A stretch of 61,196 bases of DNA. Origin: Anaeramoeba ignava (taxonomy: Eukaryota > Metamonada > Anaeramoebidae). A program made the translations under genes and the position numbers. Positions 33,695 to 43,734 of the stretch are shown here, in pieces (within the stretch, counting starts at the first letter, position 1; each line of letters begins with the position of its first letter). The stretch is from positions 1-61,196 of the forward strand of contig JAPDFW010000032.1 in the NCBI GenBank assembly GCA_028826165.1. Direction: 5' to 3'. The notes under the pieces are model-generated. The model saw nothing but the letters and a program-made list of their open reading frames with translations. It had not been told where the DNA came from and made no database searches.

Positions 33695-36615
33695 ATGACA
33701 GATATATCTGAAAATGAAGATGAAAATGTTAGAATTTGGAAAATGAAAAGATTAATTAAATCCATAGAATTATCAAGAGGGTAAAAAAGAATTGATTTTG
33801 ATTTAAATTTTAATTTAAATTTTAATTTTGATTTTGATTTTAATTTAAATTTTGATATTAATTTTGAATTTTGATTTTAATTTTGATTTTAATTTTGATT
33901 TTAATTTAAAAATTGATTTTGATTTTGATTTTGATTTTGATTTTGATTTAAATTTTGATTTTGATTTTGAATTGAAAATTAATTTGAAAAAAAAAAACAA
34001 ACAACGAATAATTTTAGAAATGGAACAAGTATGGTTACTTTAATTTTACCTCCAAAAGATCAATTAGCAAAAGCAATCAAAAAATTAGGTGAAGAATATG
34101 GAACAGCAACAAATATTAGAGTAAAAATTAATTAAATTAAAATTAAAATTAAAAATTAAAAATAAAAATAAAAATCAAAATAATTAAAATTAAAATTAAA
34201 ATTAAAATTAAAATTAAAATTAAAATTAAAATTAAAATTAAAATTAAAATTAAAATTAAAATTAAAATTAAAATTAAAATTAAAATTAAAATTAAAATTA
34301 AAATTAAAATTAAAATTTAATATTAAAATTTTTCAGAATCGAGTAAATAGACAAGCTGTTTTATCAGCAATTATTAGTGCACAAGAACGTTTAAAAAATT
34401 ATTCCCAAGTTCCTGAAAATGGACTTGTTTTATATTCTGGAACTGTTTATACTGATGATGGAAAAGAAAAACAAGTTACTATTGATTTTGAACCTTTTAA
34501 ACCAATTAATACATCTGTTTATCTTTGTGACAGTCGATTTCATACAGAGGTTTTTATTTATATTTTATTTAGAAATTATTATTAAAATTAAAATTCATTT
34601 TAAAATTAAAATTAAAATTAAAATTAAAATTAAAATTAAAATTAAAATTAAAATTAAAATTAAAATTAAAATTAAAATTAAAATTAAAATTAAAATTAAA
34701 ATTAAAATTAAAATTAAAATTAAAATTAAAATTAAAATTAAAATTAAAATTAAAATTAAAATTAAAATTAAAATTAAAATTAAAATCAAAATCAAAATCA
34801 AAATTAAAATTAAAATTAAAATTAAAATTAAAATTAAAATTAAAATTAAAATTAAAATTAAAATTAAAATAAAAAAGCCTTTACAAGAACTTCTTGAAAA
34901 TGATAGTAAATATGGATTTATTGTTATGGATGGAAATGGATGTCTTTTTGGTACTTTAAGTGGAAATACAAAAAGAATTTTACATAAATTTACAGTTGAT
35001 CTTCCCAAAAAACATGGTTTGAAATTCAATATTATATTTTGAAAATTTAAAATTAAAGTTTTAATTAAAATTTTATAGGAAGAGGAGGACAATCAGCACA
35101 ACGTTTTGCAAGACTTAGAACTGAAAAAAGACACAATTATGTTAGAAAAGTTGCAGAAACTGCAGCTCAATTATTTTTATCTAATAGTGTTGTAAATAAG
35201 AATTTTGATTTAAAATCAAATTAAAAATAAAAATAAAATTTAAATTAAAATCAAATTAAAAATAAAATTAAAATTAATATTAAAAATAAAATTAAAATTA
35301 AAATTAATATTAAAATTAATATTAAAATTCAAATTAAAATTAAATTCAAAAATTAAAAATAAAATTAATATTAAAATTAATATTAAATTTAAAATTAAAA
35401 TTAAAATTAAAATTTAAATTAAAATTAAAATCAAAATTAAAATCAAAAATAAAATTAATATTAAATTTAATATTAATATTAAATTTAAAATTAAATTTAA
35501 AATTAAAATTAAAAATTAAAATTAAAATTTGAATTAAAATTAAAAATAAAATTAATATTAAAATTAAAATTAAAATTAAAAATTAAAATTAATATTAAAA
35601 TTAAATTTAAAATTAAAAATTAAAATATAAAATATAAAATTTAAAATTAATATTAAAATTAAAATTAAAATTAAAATTAAAATTAAAATTAAAAATAAAA
35701 TTAAAATTTAAATTTAAAATTAAAATTAAAATTAAAATTAAAATTTAAAATTAAAATTAAAATTAAAATTAAAATTTAAAATTAAAAATTAAAATTAAAA
35801 TTTAAAATTAAAATTAATATTAAATTAAAAATTAAAAATTCATTTATAAAAATTAATAAAAAAAGCCAAATGTTCAAGGATTAATCTTAGCAGGATCAGC
35901 AGATTTCAAAACAGAACTATCAAAATCCGATCTTTTCGATGCCCGACTCCAAGGGGTAGTAATCAAAGTAGTTGATATAGCATATGGAGGAGAAAACGGA
36001 TTTAATCAAGCAATCGAATTAGCAGCAGAATCACTAGCAGATGTGAAATTTATACAAGAAGTAAAAGTAATCAACGAATATTTTGAACATGTTCGACTTG
36101 ATACAAACAAATACTGTTTCGGAGTGTTTGATACAATAAAAGCACTTGAATCTGGAGCAGTTGAAAAATTAGTTGTTTGGGATTCAATTGATGTGATAAG
36201 ATATTTAGTTGAAAATTCAGAAACAGAAAAAGTTTATCCGATTTTTTTAAATGAAGAACAAAGACAAAAACCAGAAAGTTTTATCGATCCAAAAACGGGT
36301 CAACAACTTGAAATTCGGCAACAAGAACCGTTATCAGAATGGATCGCTAATAACTACAAAAAATACGGAGCTAAAATTGAAATTGTCTCAAATAAAAGCC
36401 AAGAAGGCAGTCAATTTTGTAGAGGTTTTGGTGGAATTGGTGCTATTCTTAGATATCCTCTTGATTTCTCAATTTATCATGACCAATCTGATGATGATAT
36501 TGATGATCTTGATGAGGTTGATTCTTCTTTACAACAGGATTTTGCTCAGAAAAAAGTAGAAGAAATTGATGATTCTGATGATGATAGTGATTATGATGAT
36601 GATCCTTTTTTCTAA
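33695..36615 (+). CDS. ETF1: Eukaryotic release factor 1
   Basis: Exons 33695-33780, 34018-34120, 34337-34549, 34878-35016, 35079-35191 and 35866-36615 give 467 aa. Numbering tracks human eRF1: GTS at 31-33 ([14 protein letters not shown]), YLCDSRF (YxCxxxF) near 125, and GGQ just after residue 180 ([20 protein letters not shown]), the peptidyl-tRNA hydrolysis loop. The eRF3-binding C domain contains [18 protein letters not shown] 25-30 residue Asp/Glu tail is appended. eRF1 reads stop codons in the ribosomal A site and releases the peptide. The otherwise invariant NIKS motif reads NIRN here: exon 2 ends AAT ATT AGA and exon 3 starts AAT CGA GTA, with strong GTAAAA and TTTTTCAG signals. So K63 is R and S64 is N. 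Confidence 0.93.
33781..34336 (+). repeat. eRF1 introns 1 and 2: TTTTGA and AAAATT arrays
   Basis: Intron 1 (33781-34017) is TTTTGATTTTAATTT on the sense strand, the one clear T-rich sense array in the window. Intron 2 (34121-34336) is AAAATT. The 103 bp exon 2 lies between them at 34018-34120. Confidence 0.85.
34550..34877 (+). repeat. eRF1 intron 3: AAAATT array
   Basis: A 328 bp intron, nearly pure AAAATT hexamers with a short AAAATC patch near 34785-34800. The exons join RFHTE|PLQELL as in other eRF1 proteins. Acceptor AATAAAAAAG has no pyrimidine tract. Confidence 0.88.
35192..35865 (+). repeat. eRF1 intron 5: AAAATT / ATTAAT array
   Basis: A 674 bp intron of AAAATT, AATATT and AAATTT words without any internal G for most of its length. 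Acceptor AAAAAAAG is again purine-only. The exons join [18 protein letters not shown]. Confidence 0.85.
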
Positions 36616-36689
36616 ATCTTTTTAAATCTTTTTTTAAAAAAAAAACAACAAAAAAATTTCATTTCAACAAAATCAATAAACAAAACAGA

Positions 36690-37240
36690 ATTTAGATACA
36701 AAATTATTATTAAATTTATTATTAAAATTATTATTAAAATTATTATTAAATTTATTATTAAAATTATTATTAAATTTATTATTAAAATTATTATTAAAAT
36801 TATTATTAAAATTATTATTAAATTTATTATTAAAATTTATTATTAAAATTATTATTAAAATTATTATTAAAATTTATTATTATATTTATTATTAAAAATT
36901 ATTATTAAAATTATTATTAAAAATTATTATTAAATTTATTATTAAAATTATTATTAAAATTATTATTAAAATTATTATTAAATTTATTATTAAAATTATT
37001 ATTTAATTTATTATTAAAATTATTATTAAAATTATTATTAAATTTATTATTAAAATTATTATTAAAATTAAAATTAAAATTAAAATTATTATTAAATTTA
37101 TTATTAAATTTATTATTAAATTTATTATTAAAATTATTATTAAATTGATTATTAAAATTATTATTAAATTTATTATTAAATTTATTATTAAATTTATTAT
37201 TAAAATTTATTATTAAAATTATTATTAAAATTATTATTAA
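36690..37240. repeat. TTATTAAAATTATTAAATT array between convergent genes
   Basis: About 550 bp of 9-10 base units (ATTATTAAA / TTTATTATTAAA) fill the space between the eRF1 stop (36615) and the G-alpha stop (37311). This is an intergenic rather than an intronic satellite. No gene is visible in it. Confidence 0.85.
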
Positions 37241-37310
37241 ATTTGATCCACTTTTTATTCCACTTTTTTTATTTAAAAACAAAGAAAACAAATTCATTTT
37301 TTTTTTAGAT

Positions 37311-39298
37311 TTAAAAATCTAAATCTTCCAAAGAGCGTTCAAATAAACTATGTAAAGTAATTAAGAAAACTGAAGAAATTTTATCTGAATCAATTGCACA
37401 AGTAAGAAAATGATAAATATCTCTACTTGGATAATCAGAACTTGAATTAATATTTAAAAATAAAGAGACAATATATTCAGTAACTTCTGTAAAATCTCTT
37501 GAACCTAAAAAAAAAAGCAAAAAAAAGAAGAACAAGAAGAAAAAAAATTTTTTTTTTGGATTAAAAAATAAAAAGGTGAAAAAAAAAAAAGTTTGTTTAT
37601 TTTTAAACCTTGATAAGATGGAATATTCAATTCATTATTTGGATCTGAAAGTAATTCTTTGAATAAATCAAGTTTGTTGAAAAAAATTACAACAGTTGTC
37701 CTTTCAAACCAAGGACAAGAAACAAGATATTGGAAAATATCAAGAGATTCCTAAAATAAAAATGAAAATAAAATTAAAAATTAAAATTAAATTTAAATTT
37801 AAATTTAAATTTAAATTAATAAAAAAACCTGAAGTTTTGAAATTTTTTGTTCTTTTGATTTTTGTTGAAAGCAATTTGTTAAAGAAACAAAGAAAATAAC
37901 TGAAGTTGTTCCTTCAAAACAATGAATCCTAGAATAAATCAAATTTAATCAAAAAAAGTGGAATAAATCAATTTTCAAATAATTTAAAATAATTTAAAAT
38001 AAATAATCTACCATTTTCTTCTTTGACTTCTTTGGCCTCCAACATCTACAAGTCGAAAATGATATCCTTTAATTGTAAATTCTTCTTCTTGAATAGATCT
38101 AGTTTGATATCTTGCATGAATAATATCTTCGTTTGTAGGTGAATAATATTCATTTGAAATACGATCAATATTTTGAAAGAAACTTGAAAAAGAATTTTTG
38201 ATTTTGATTTTAATTTTAATTTTAATTTTAATTTTAATTTTAATTTTGATTTTGATTTTAAATTTTAATTTTGATTTTGAATTTTGATTTTTGATTTTGA
38301 TTTTGATATTGAATTTTAATTTTTGAATTTAGTTTTAATTTCAATTTTGATTTAAATTTTAATTTTGAATTCAATTCTAAAATGATTTTAATTTTGATTT
38401 TGATTTTGATTTTGAATTCAATTTTAATTTTGATTTTGATTTTATTGATTTTGATTTTGATTTTGATTTTAATTTTGATTTTGATTTTGATTTTAATTTT
38501 AATAATGATTTTAATTTTAATTTTGATTTTGAATTTTGATATTGATTTTGATTTTAATTTTAATTTTAAATTTGATTTTGAATTCAATTTTAAAATGATT
38601 TTAATTTTGATTTTGAATTTTAAAATGATTGTGATTTGGATTTTCCTATAAAATATTTACTAAACAGCTGATTCAAATGATTCAAGTTGTAATTTTGCAT
38701 ATGGATAAATTTTTTGAATTCCTGAATCATTCCATAAATTTTTAATTATTTCTGAATCTTCTTGAGAAATAAAATCTTTATTATTTGGAATTTTATCAAG
38801 CTTTTTCATATCAAACTAAAATTTAAACCGAATAAATCAACCAATAAACCAATAAGAAATTAAATGAAAAAAATTGAAATAAAAATTTTTCCAATTTTTC
38901 TTGATTTACTTTGTTTTTGATTTCAATATTAAGATTATTTGCAAGTGAACATAACTTCTTCATCAAAGAAATGCAATTTCTGGAAATAATTTGACGAAAT
39001 TCTATGACAGTTTCTTGATTAAAATTGCCATTTTGAAGGAGTTGAACTTGACGAAAAAAAGTACTTTTTCCTGTTGATCCAGCTCCTTTTATTTTTTTTT
39101 TGACAGAATTTATCATTTTTTGGTTATTCATTCAATATATAATCATTTATGTTTTTTATTCTCAAAAATACCAAGAAGAAGAATCTTTGTTTCCTTTTCT
39201 AATTTGATTTTTTGTTTATGCAATAATGATTCAATTTCTTTGTTTCTTCTTCTCATTTCTTGATTATAAAATGGATCTTTTGAATAACAACAACCCAT
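37311..39298 (-). CDS. Heterotrimeric G-protein alpha subunit
   Basis: Seven exons: 39298-39172, 39085-38910, 38815-38661, 38182-38012, 37928-37829, 37750-37609 and 37504-37311. They give 354 aa, the classical G-alpha length. It starts MGCCYSK, with Gly2 for myristoylation and Cys3/Cys4 for palmitoylation. G1 is GAGSTGKST at residue 43, with Thr where most have Glu-Ser. The helical domain contains LWNDSGIQKIYPYA. Switch I is HARYQTRSI, switch II VDVGGQRSQRRKWIHCFEG, G4 FFNKLDLF and G5 TCAID. The C-terminal receptor-contact helix ends RSLEDLDF, without the Cys of Gi-type tails. It hydrolyses GTP and couples a receptor to effectors at the plasma membrane. Confidence 0.93.
38183..38660 (-). repeat. 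G-alpha intron 3: TTTTGA/TTTTAA array
   Basis: A 478 bp intron, TTTTGATTTTAATTTTGA on the plus strand, which is TCAAAA/TTAAAA in the sense of the gene. Its exons join at Tyr (TA|T) giving ESFESAVYFFQNIDRISN, as in other G-alpha proteins. Confidence 0.87.
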
Positions 39299-41454
39299 TG
39301 AATTATAATTGTAATTATAATTATATTTAGATTTGTAAAATGATTTTGGAAATGATTTTTAAGAAGATTTTATTTTTTTTGGATTTTTTTGATGAAAAAA
39401 AAGAATTAAAAAAAATGAAAAAAATGAAAAACTTTTTAAAAAAAATTAAATTAAATCTTTTTAAAAAAATTGAATTAAATCTTTTTAAAAAAATTGGATT
39501 AAATCTTTTTTAAAAAAATTGGATTAAAACTTTTTAAAAAATTGAATTAAATCTTTTAAAAAATTTAGATTAAAACTTTTTAAAAAAATTAGATTAAATC
39601 TTTTTAAAAAAATTAAATTAAATCTTTTAAAAAAATTGGATTAAATCTTTTTTAAAAAAATTAAATTAAATCTTTTTAAAAAAATTGGATTAAAACTTTT
39701 TAAAAAAATTAAATTAAAACTTTTAAAAAAAATTAGATTAAAACTTTTTAAAAAAATTGGATTAAATCTTTTTAAAAAATTGAATTAAAACTTTTAAAAA
39801 AAATTAGATTAAAACTTTTTAAAAAAATTGGATTAAAACTTTTTAAAAAATTGGAATAAATCTTTTTAAAAAAATTGGATTAAATCTTTTTTAAAAAATT
39901 GAATTAAATCTTTTTTAAAAAAATTGGATTAAATCTTTTTAAAAAAAATTAGATTAAAACTTTTTAAAAAAATTAAATTAAAACTTTTTAAAAAATGAAT
40001 TAAATCTTTTTAAAAAAATTGGATTAAATCTTTTTAAAAAATTGAATTAAATCTTTTTAAAAAAAATTAGATTAAAACTTTTTAAAAAAATTGAATTAAA
40101 ACTTTTTAAAAAAATTAGATTAAAACTTTTTAAAAAAATTGAATTAAATCTTTTTAAAAAAATTGGATTAAAACTTTTTAAAAAAATTGGAATAAATCTT
40201 TTTAAAAAAATTAAATTAAAACTTTTTAAAAAAAATTAGATTAAATCTTTTTAAAAAAATTGGAATAAATCTTTTTTAAAAAATTAAATTAAAACTTTTA
40301 AAAAAAATTGAATTAAATCTTTTTAAAAAAATTGAATTAAATCTTTTTAAAAAAAATGAATTAAATCTTTTTTAAAAAATTGGATTAAATCTTTTTAAAA
40401 AAATTGAATTAAATCTTTTTAAAAAATTGAATTAAATCTTTTTAAAAAAAATGAATTAAATCTTTTTAAAAAAATTAGATTAAATCTTTTTAAAAAAATT
40501 GGATTAAAACTTTTTAAAAAAATTAGATTAAATCTTTTTAAAAAATGGATTAAATCTTTTTAAAAAAACTTCATTAAAAAAACTTCATTAAAAAAACTTC
40601 ATTAAAAAAAAATGGATTAAAAAAAAAATGGATTAAAAAAAAATGGATTAAAAAATTGGATTAAAAAAAAATTGGATTAAAAAAAAAATGGATTAAAAAA
40701 ACTTCATTAAAAAAAATTGGATTAAATCTTTTTAAAAAAATTAGATTAAAACTTTTTAAAAAAATTGGATTAAATCTTTTTAAAAAAATTAGATTAAATC
40801 TTTTTAAAAAAATTAGATTAAAACTTTTTAAAAAAATTAGATTAAAACTTTTTAAAAAATTGGATTAAAACTTTTTAAAAAAATTGAATTAAATCTTTTT
40901 AAAAAAATTGGAATAAATCTTTTTAAAAAATTGGATTAAATCTTTTTAAAAAAATTGAATTAAATCTTTTTAAAAAAATTGAATTAAAACTTTTTAAAAA
41001 AATTAAATTAAAACTTTTTAAAAAATGGATTAAATCTTTTTAAAAAAATTGGATTAAATCTTTTTAAAAAAATTGGATTAAATCTTTTTAAAAAAATTGA
41101 ATTAAAACTTTTTAAAAAAATTAAATTAAATCTTTTTAAAAAAATTAAATTAAATCTTTTTAAAAAAATGGATTAAATCTTTTAAAAAAATTGGATTAAA
41201 TCTTTTTTAAAAAATTGAATTAAATCTTTTTAAAAAAATTAGATTAAAACTTTTAAAAAAATTAAAATAAATCTTTTTAAAAAATGGATTAAATCTTTTT
41301 AAAAAAATTGGATTAAAAAAACTTCATTAAAAAAACTTCATTAAAAAAAAATGGATTAAAAAATTGGATTAAAAAATTGGATTAAAAAAATTGGATTAAA
41401 AAAAAATGGATTAAAAAAAAATGGATTAAAAAATTGGATTAAAAAAAAATTGGA
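39299..41454. repeat. 2 kb tandem array of ~21 bp AAATCTTTTTAAAAAAATTGG units
   Basis: From about 39420 to 41454 the sequence is a tandem array of units of the form (A)TTRRATTAAATC/AC TTTTTAAAAAA. Variants have GGATT, GAATT, AGATT or AAATT, and AAATC or AAAAC. A subset of shorter GGATTAAAAAAAA and CTTCATTAAAAAA units occurs at 40565-40710 and 41320-41455. Roughly 90 units are present. The array lies between G-alpha (start 39298) and the aldehyde dehydrogenase stop (41455), both minus strand. Each unit contains a TTTTTAAAAA self-complementary core. I see no gene within. Confidence 0.9.
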
Positions 41455-42936
41455 TTAAAAGAATTTTTTCGAAAACCGATAAATAATGTAAACAAAAATC
41501 AAAAGAAAGAACACTTTTATATGCCAAATATCAAGAGGAAGGGAAGTAAGAGTTGTCAAAATTTTCAAGTTAGAATCTTTATAAGGGGGATATTTTTGGG
41601 GAATATCAGTCAAAATATTATTAGGTCTGACATTAAAGGGTTTTAAGTGACTGAAGGTATTGAAAGAGAAGTCACCATGATAAGAACCAAAACCAGATTG
41701 CCCAACACCACCAAAAGGAAGATGGTCGTTTCCGATGTATATAAGAACATCATTGATCGCAACTGCACCTGAACTTGTATTTTCGGTTATTTTCTCACGA
41801 AAGGTTTTATTATTCGAAAAAAGATATATCACAAGAGGTTTTTCTTTTGAATTGATGTATTCAATCACTTCATCCACATTTTCATATTCCATAATCGGCA
41901 GAATCGGCCCGAAAATCTCTTCCTGCATAATTGTTGATTCGGGCTTGACTTTAGTGATCACAGTTGGTTCGACAATTTTCTCAGAAACATTCACTTTGCC
42001 TCCTATTACAATTTGACAGCCTTCTTCAGTTGATTTCTCGATCAAATTCTGGAGCCGTTGGGTATGTCTTTCATTGATAATGTGTGTGAAATCCTTTGAT
42101 TTCTCAACTCCATCAGGAAAGAATTTTTTCAATGCAACTTTCAACTGGTGAATAAAAGGAACAACTTTATCTTTATGAATAAAGACATAATCAGGGGAAA
42201 TACAAGTTTGACCGCTGTTTGTTATTTTACCCCAAAGAACCTTTCTTGCTGTATAATACAAATCTGCATCAGGACCAATAATTGTTGGTGATTTCCCACC
42301 TAGTTCGAGAGTTAGCGGTGTGAGAAAATTTGCTGCTGCTTTCATCACTATTTTCGCAACAGTGGGTGATCCAGTGAAAAAAATATAATCCCATTTTTTC
42401 TTTAAAAGCTCTTGAGTTTCCTTCACAGATCCTTCAACAACTTGAACAAAATCTTTATCCACATATTGATTCAATGTTTTCTTGAAAAAAGCAGAACAAT
42501 TAGGAATTAATTCAGACGGTTTAAGAACAACGTTATTGCCGGCAGCAATTGCACCAATTAAAGGAACCAAAGCAAGAAAAATTGGATAATTAAAAGGTGA
42601 AATTATCAAAATTGTTCCATATGGTTCGGGTTTAATGTAGGAATATGATGGAATAAGTGTGATATTTGTATCCACTTGTTTTGCTTTGGAATTTTTCTTT
42701 AGTTTTTTTACTTGTAAATTGATCTCGTTTTTGGTCATTGAAGTTTCTAATAATGCGTTTTCAAATTTGGATCGATGAAGATCTTTTTCTAATACTTCGT
42801 TAATCTCATCTTCTTTTTCTTCAAGCATTTTTTTTATTTGAAGAAGTTGTTTTTTGCGTGATTCAATTGGTCTTGTTTTCCCGCTTTTAAATGATTGTTT
42901 AAGTTCTTCATAAATTTTTTGGATTTCTTCTTCCAT
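41455..42936 (-). CDS. Class 3 (fatty) aldehyde dehydrogenase, C-terminal membrane anchor
   Basis: A 493-residue single-exon gene starting MEEEIQKIYEELKQSFKSGK. It shows the ALDH3 fold throughout: YGTILIISPFNYPIFLALVP, AGNNVVLKPSE, FFTGSPTVAK, catalytic-base motif LTLELGGKSP (Glu near 211), nucleophile NSGQTCISPDY (Cys near 245), EEIFGPILPI, NDHLPFGGVGQSGFGSYHG and FNTFSHLKPF. The last 30 residues are hydrophobic (IKVFFLLIFVYIIYRF) followed by KKFF, like the membrane-anchored fatty aldehyde dehydrogenase ALDH3A2. It oxidises medium/long-chain aldehydes with NAD(P)+, probably at the ER. Its TAA stop is formed at the very edge of the neighbouring satellite array. Confidence 0.95.
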   Translation of the reverse strand: MEEEIQKIYEELKQSFKSGKTRPIESRKKQLLQIKKMLEEKEDEINEVLEKDLHRSKFENALLETSMTKNEINLQVKKLKKNSKAKQVDTNITLIPSYSYIKPEPYGTILIISPFNYPIFLALVPLIGAIAAGNNVVLKPSELIPNCSAFFKKTLNQYVDKDFVQVVEGSVKETQELLKKKWDYIFFTGSPTVAKIVMKAAANFLTPLTLELGGKSPTIIGPDADLYYTARKVLWGKITNSGQTCISPDYVFIHKDKVVPFIHQLKVALKKFFPDGVEKSKDFTHIINERHTQRLQNLIEKSTEEGCQIVIGGKVNVSEKIVEPTVITKVKPESTIMQEEIFGPILPIMEYENVDEVIEYINSKEKPLVIYLFSNNKTFREKITENTSSGAVAINDVLIYIGNDHLPFGGVGQSGFGSYHGDFSFNTFSHLKPFNVRPNNILTDIPQKYPPYKDSNLKILTTLTSLPLDIWHIKVFFLLIFVYIIYRFSKKFF

Positions 42937-43734
42937 TAGTTTTATTAAATTAAAAAAAAAATGAAAATAAAAAAAAATGAAAATAAAATTTTCAATTTAT
43001 GAATTTTTTTTTTTTTTTTTGGTAATTTCAGTTTAATTATTAAAAGTAGAAAAATTAATTATTTTTTTTTATTTTTTTTCCTTTTTATTTTTTTTCCTTT
43101 TTATTTTTTCTATCTGAAAAGAATTAAAGAAGAAGAAGAAAAAGAAAACAATTTTTAATTTTCTTCTTTTGATTTTCAATTTGATTTTCAATTTTCAATT
43201 TAAATTTGATTTTCAATTTAATTTTCAATTTGATTTTGATTTTAAATTTGATTTTAAATTTTAAATTCTGTTTAAATTCTGTTTAAATTCTATTTTGATT
43301 TTAAATTTGATTTTAAATTTTAAATTCTGTTTAAATTTGATTTTAAATTTTAAATTCTGTTTAAATTCTTTTTAAATTTTCAATTTGATTTTAAATTCTT
43401 TTTAAATTTGATTTTAAATTCTTTTTAAATTTTAAATTTGATTTTCATTTTGATTTTGAGTTTTAAATTCTGTTTAAATTTGATTTTGATTTTAAATTTT
43501 AAATTCTGTTTAAATTCTGTTTAAATTCTTTTTAAATTCTTTTTAAATTTGATTTTAAATTCTTTTTAAATTTGATTTTAAATTCTGTTTAAATTCTGTT
43601 TAAATTCTGTTTAAATTTGATTTTAAATTTTAAATTCTATTTTGATTTTAAAGTTTAAATTTTAAATTCTGTTTAAATTCTTTTTAAATTTTAAATTCTT
43701 TTTAAATTTTAAATTCTAAATTTTAAATTCTGTT
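42937..43734. repeat. ALDH promoter side and AAATTCTGTTTAAATT array
   Basis: About 42937-43140 is A/T-homopolymer DNA upstream of the aldehyde dehydrogenase ATG. From about 43170 to 43730 it becomes a loose array of TTTAAATTCTG, TTTAAATTTGATTTT and TTTAAATTCTTT words that runs up to the CCT1 stop codon. No gene is visible. Confidence 0.75.

Noticed and set aside
34419-35092. Apparent 160-200 residue proteins of repeated IK or IL
   Set aside because: They cross an eRF1 intron made of AAAATT; eRF1 conservation defines the exon ends on both sides.
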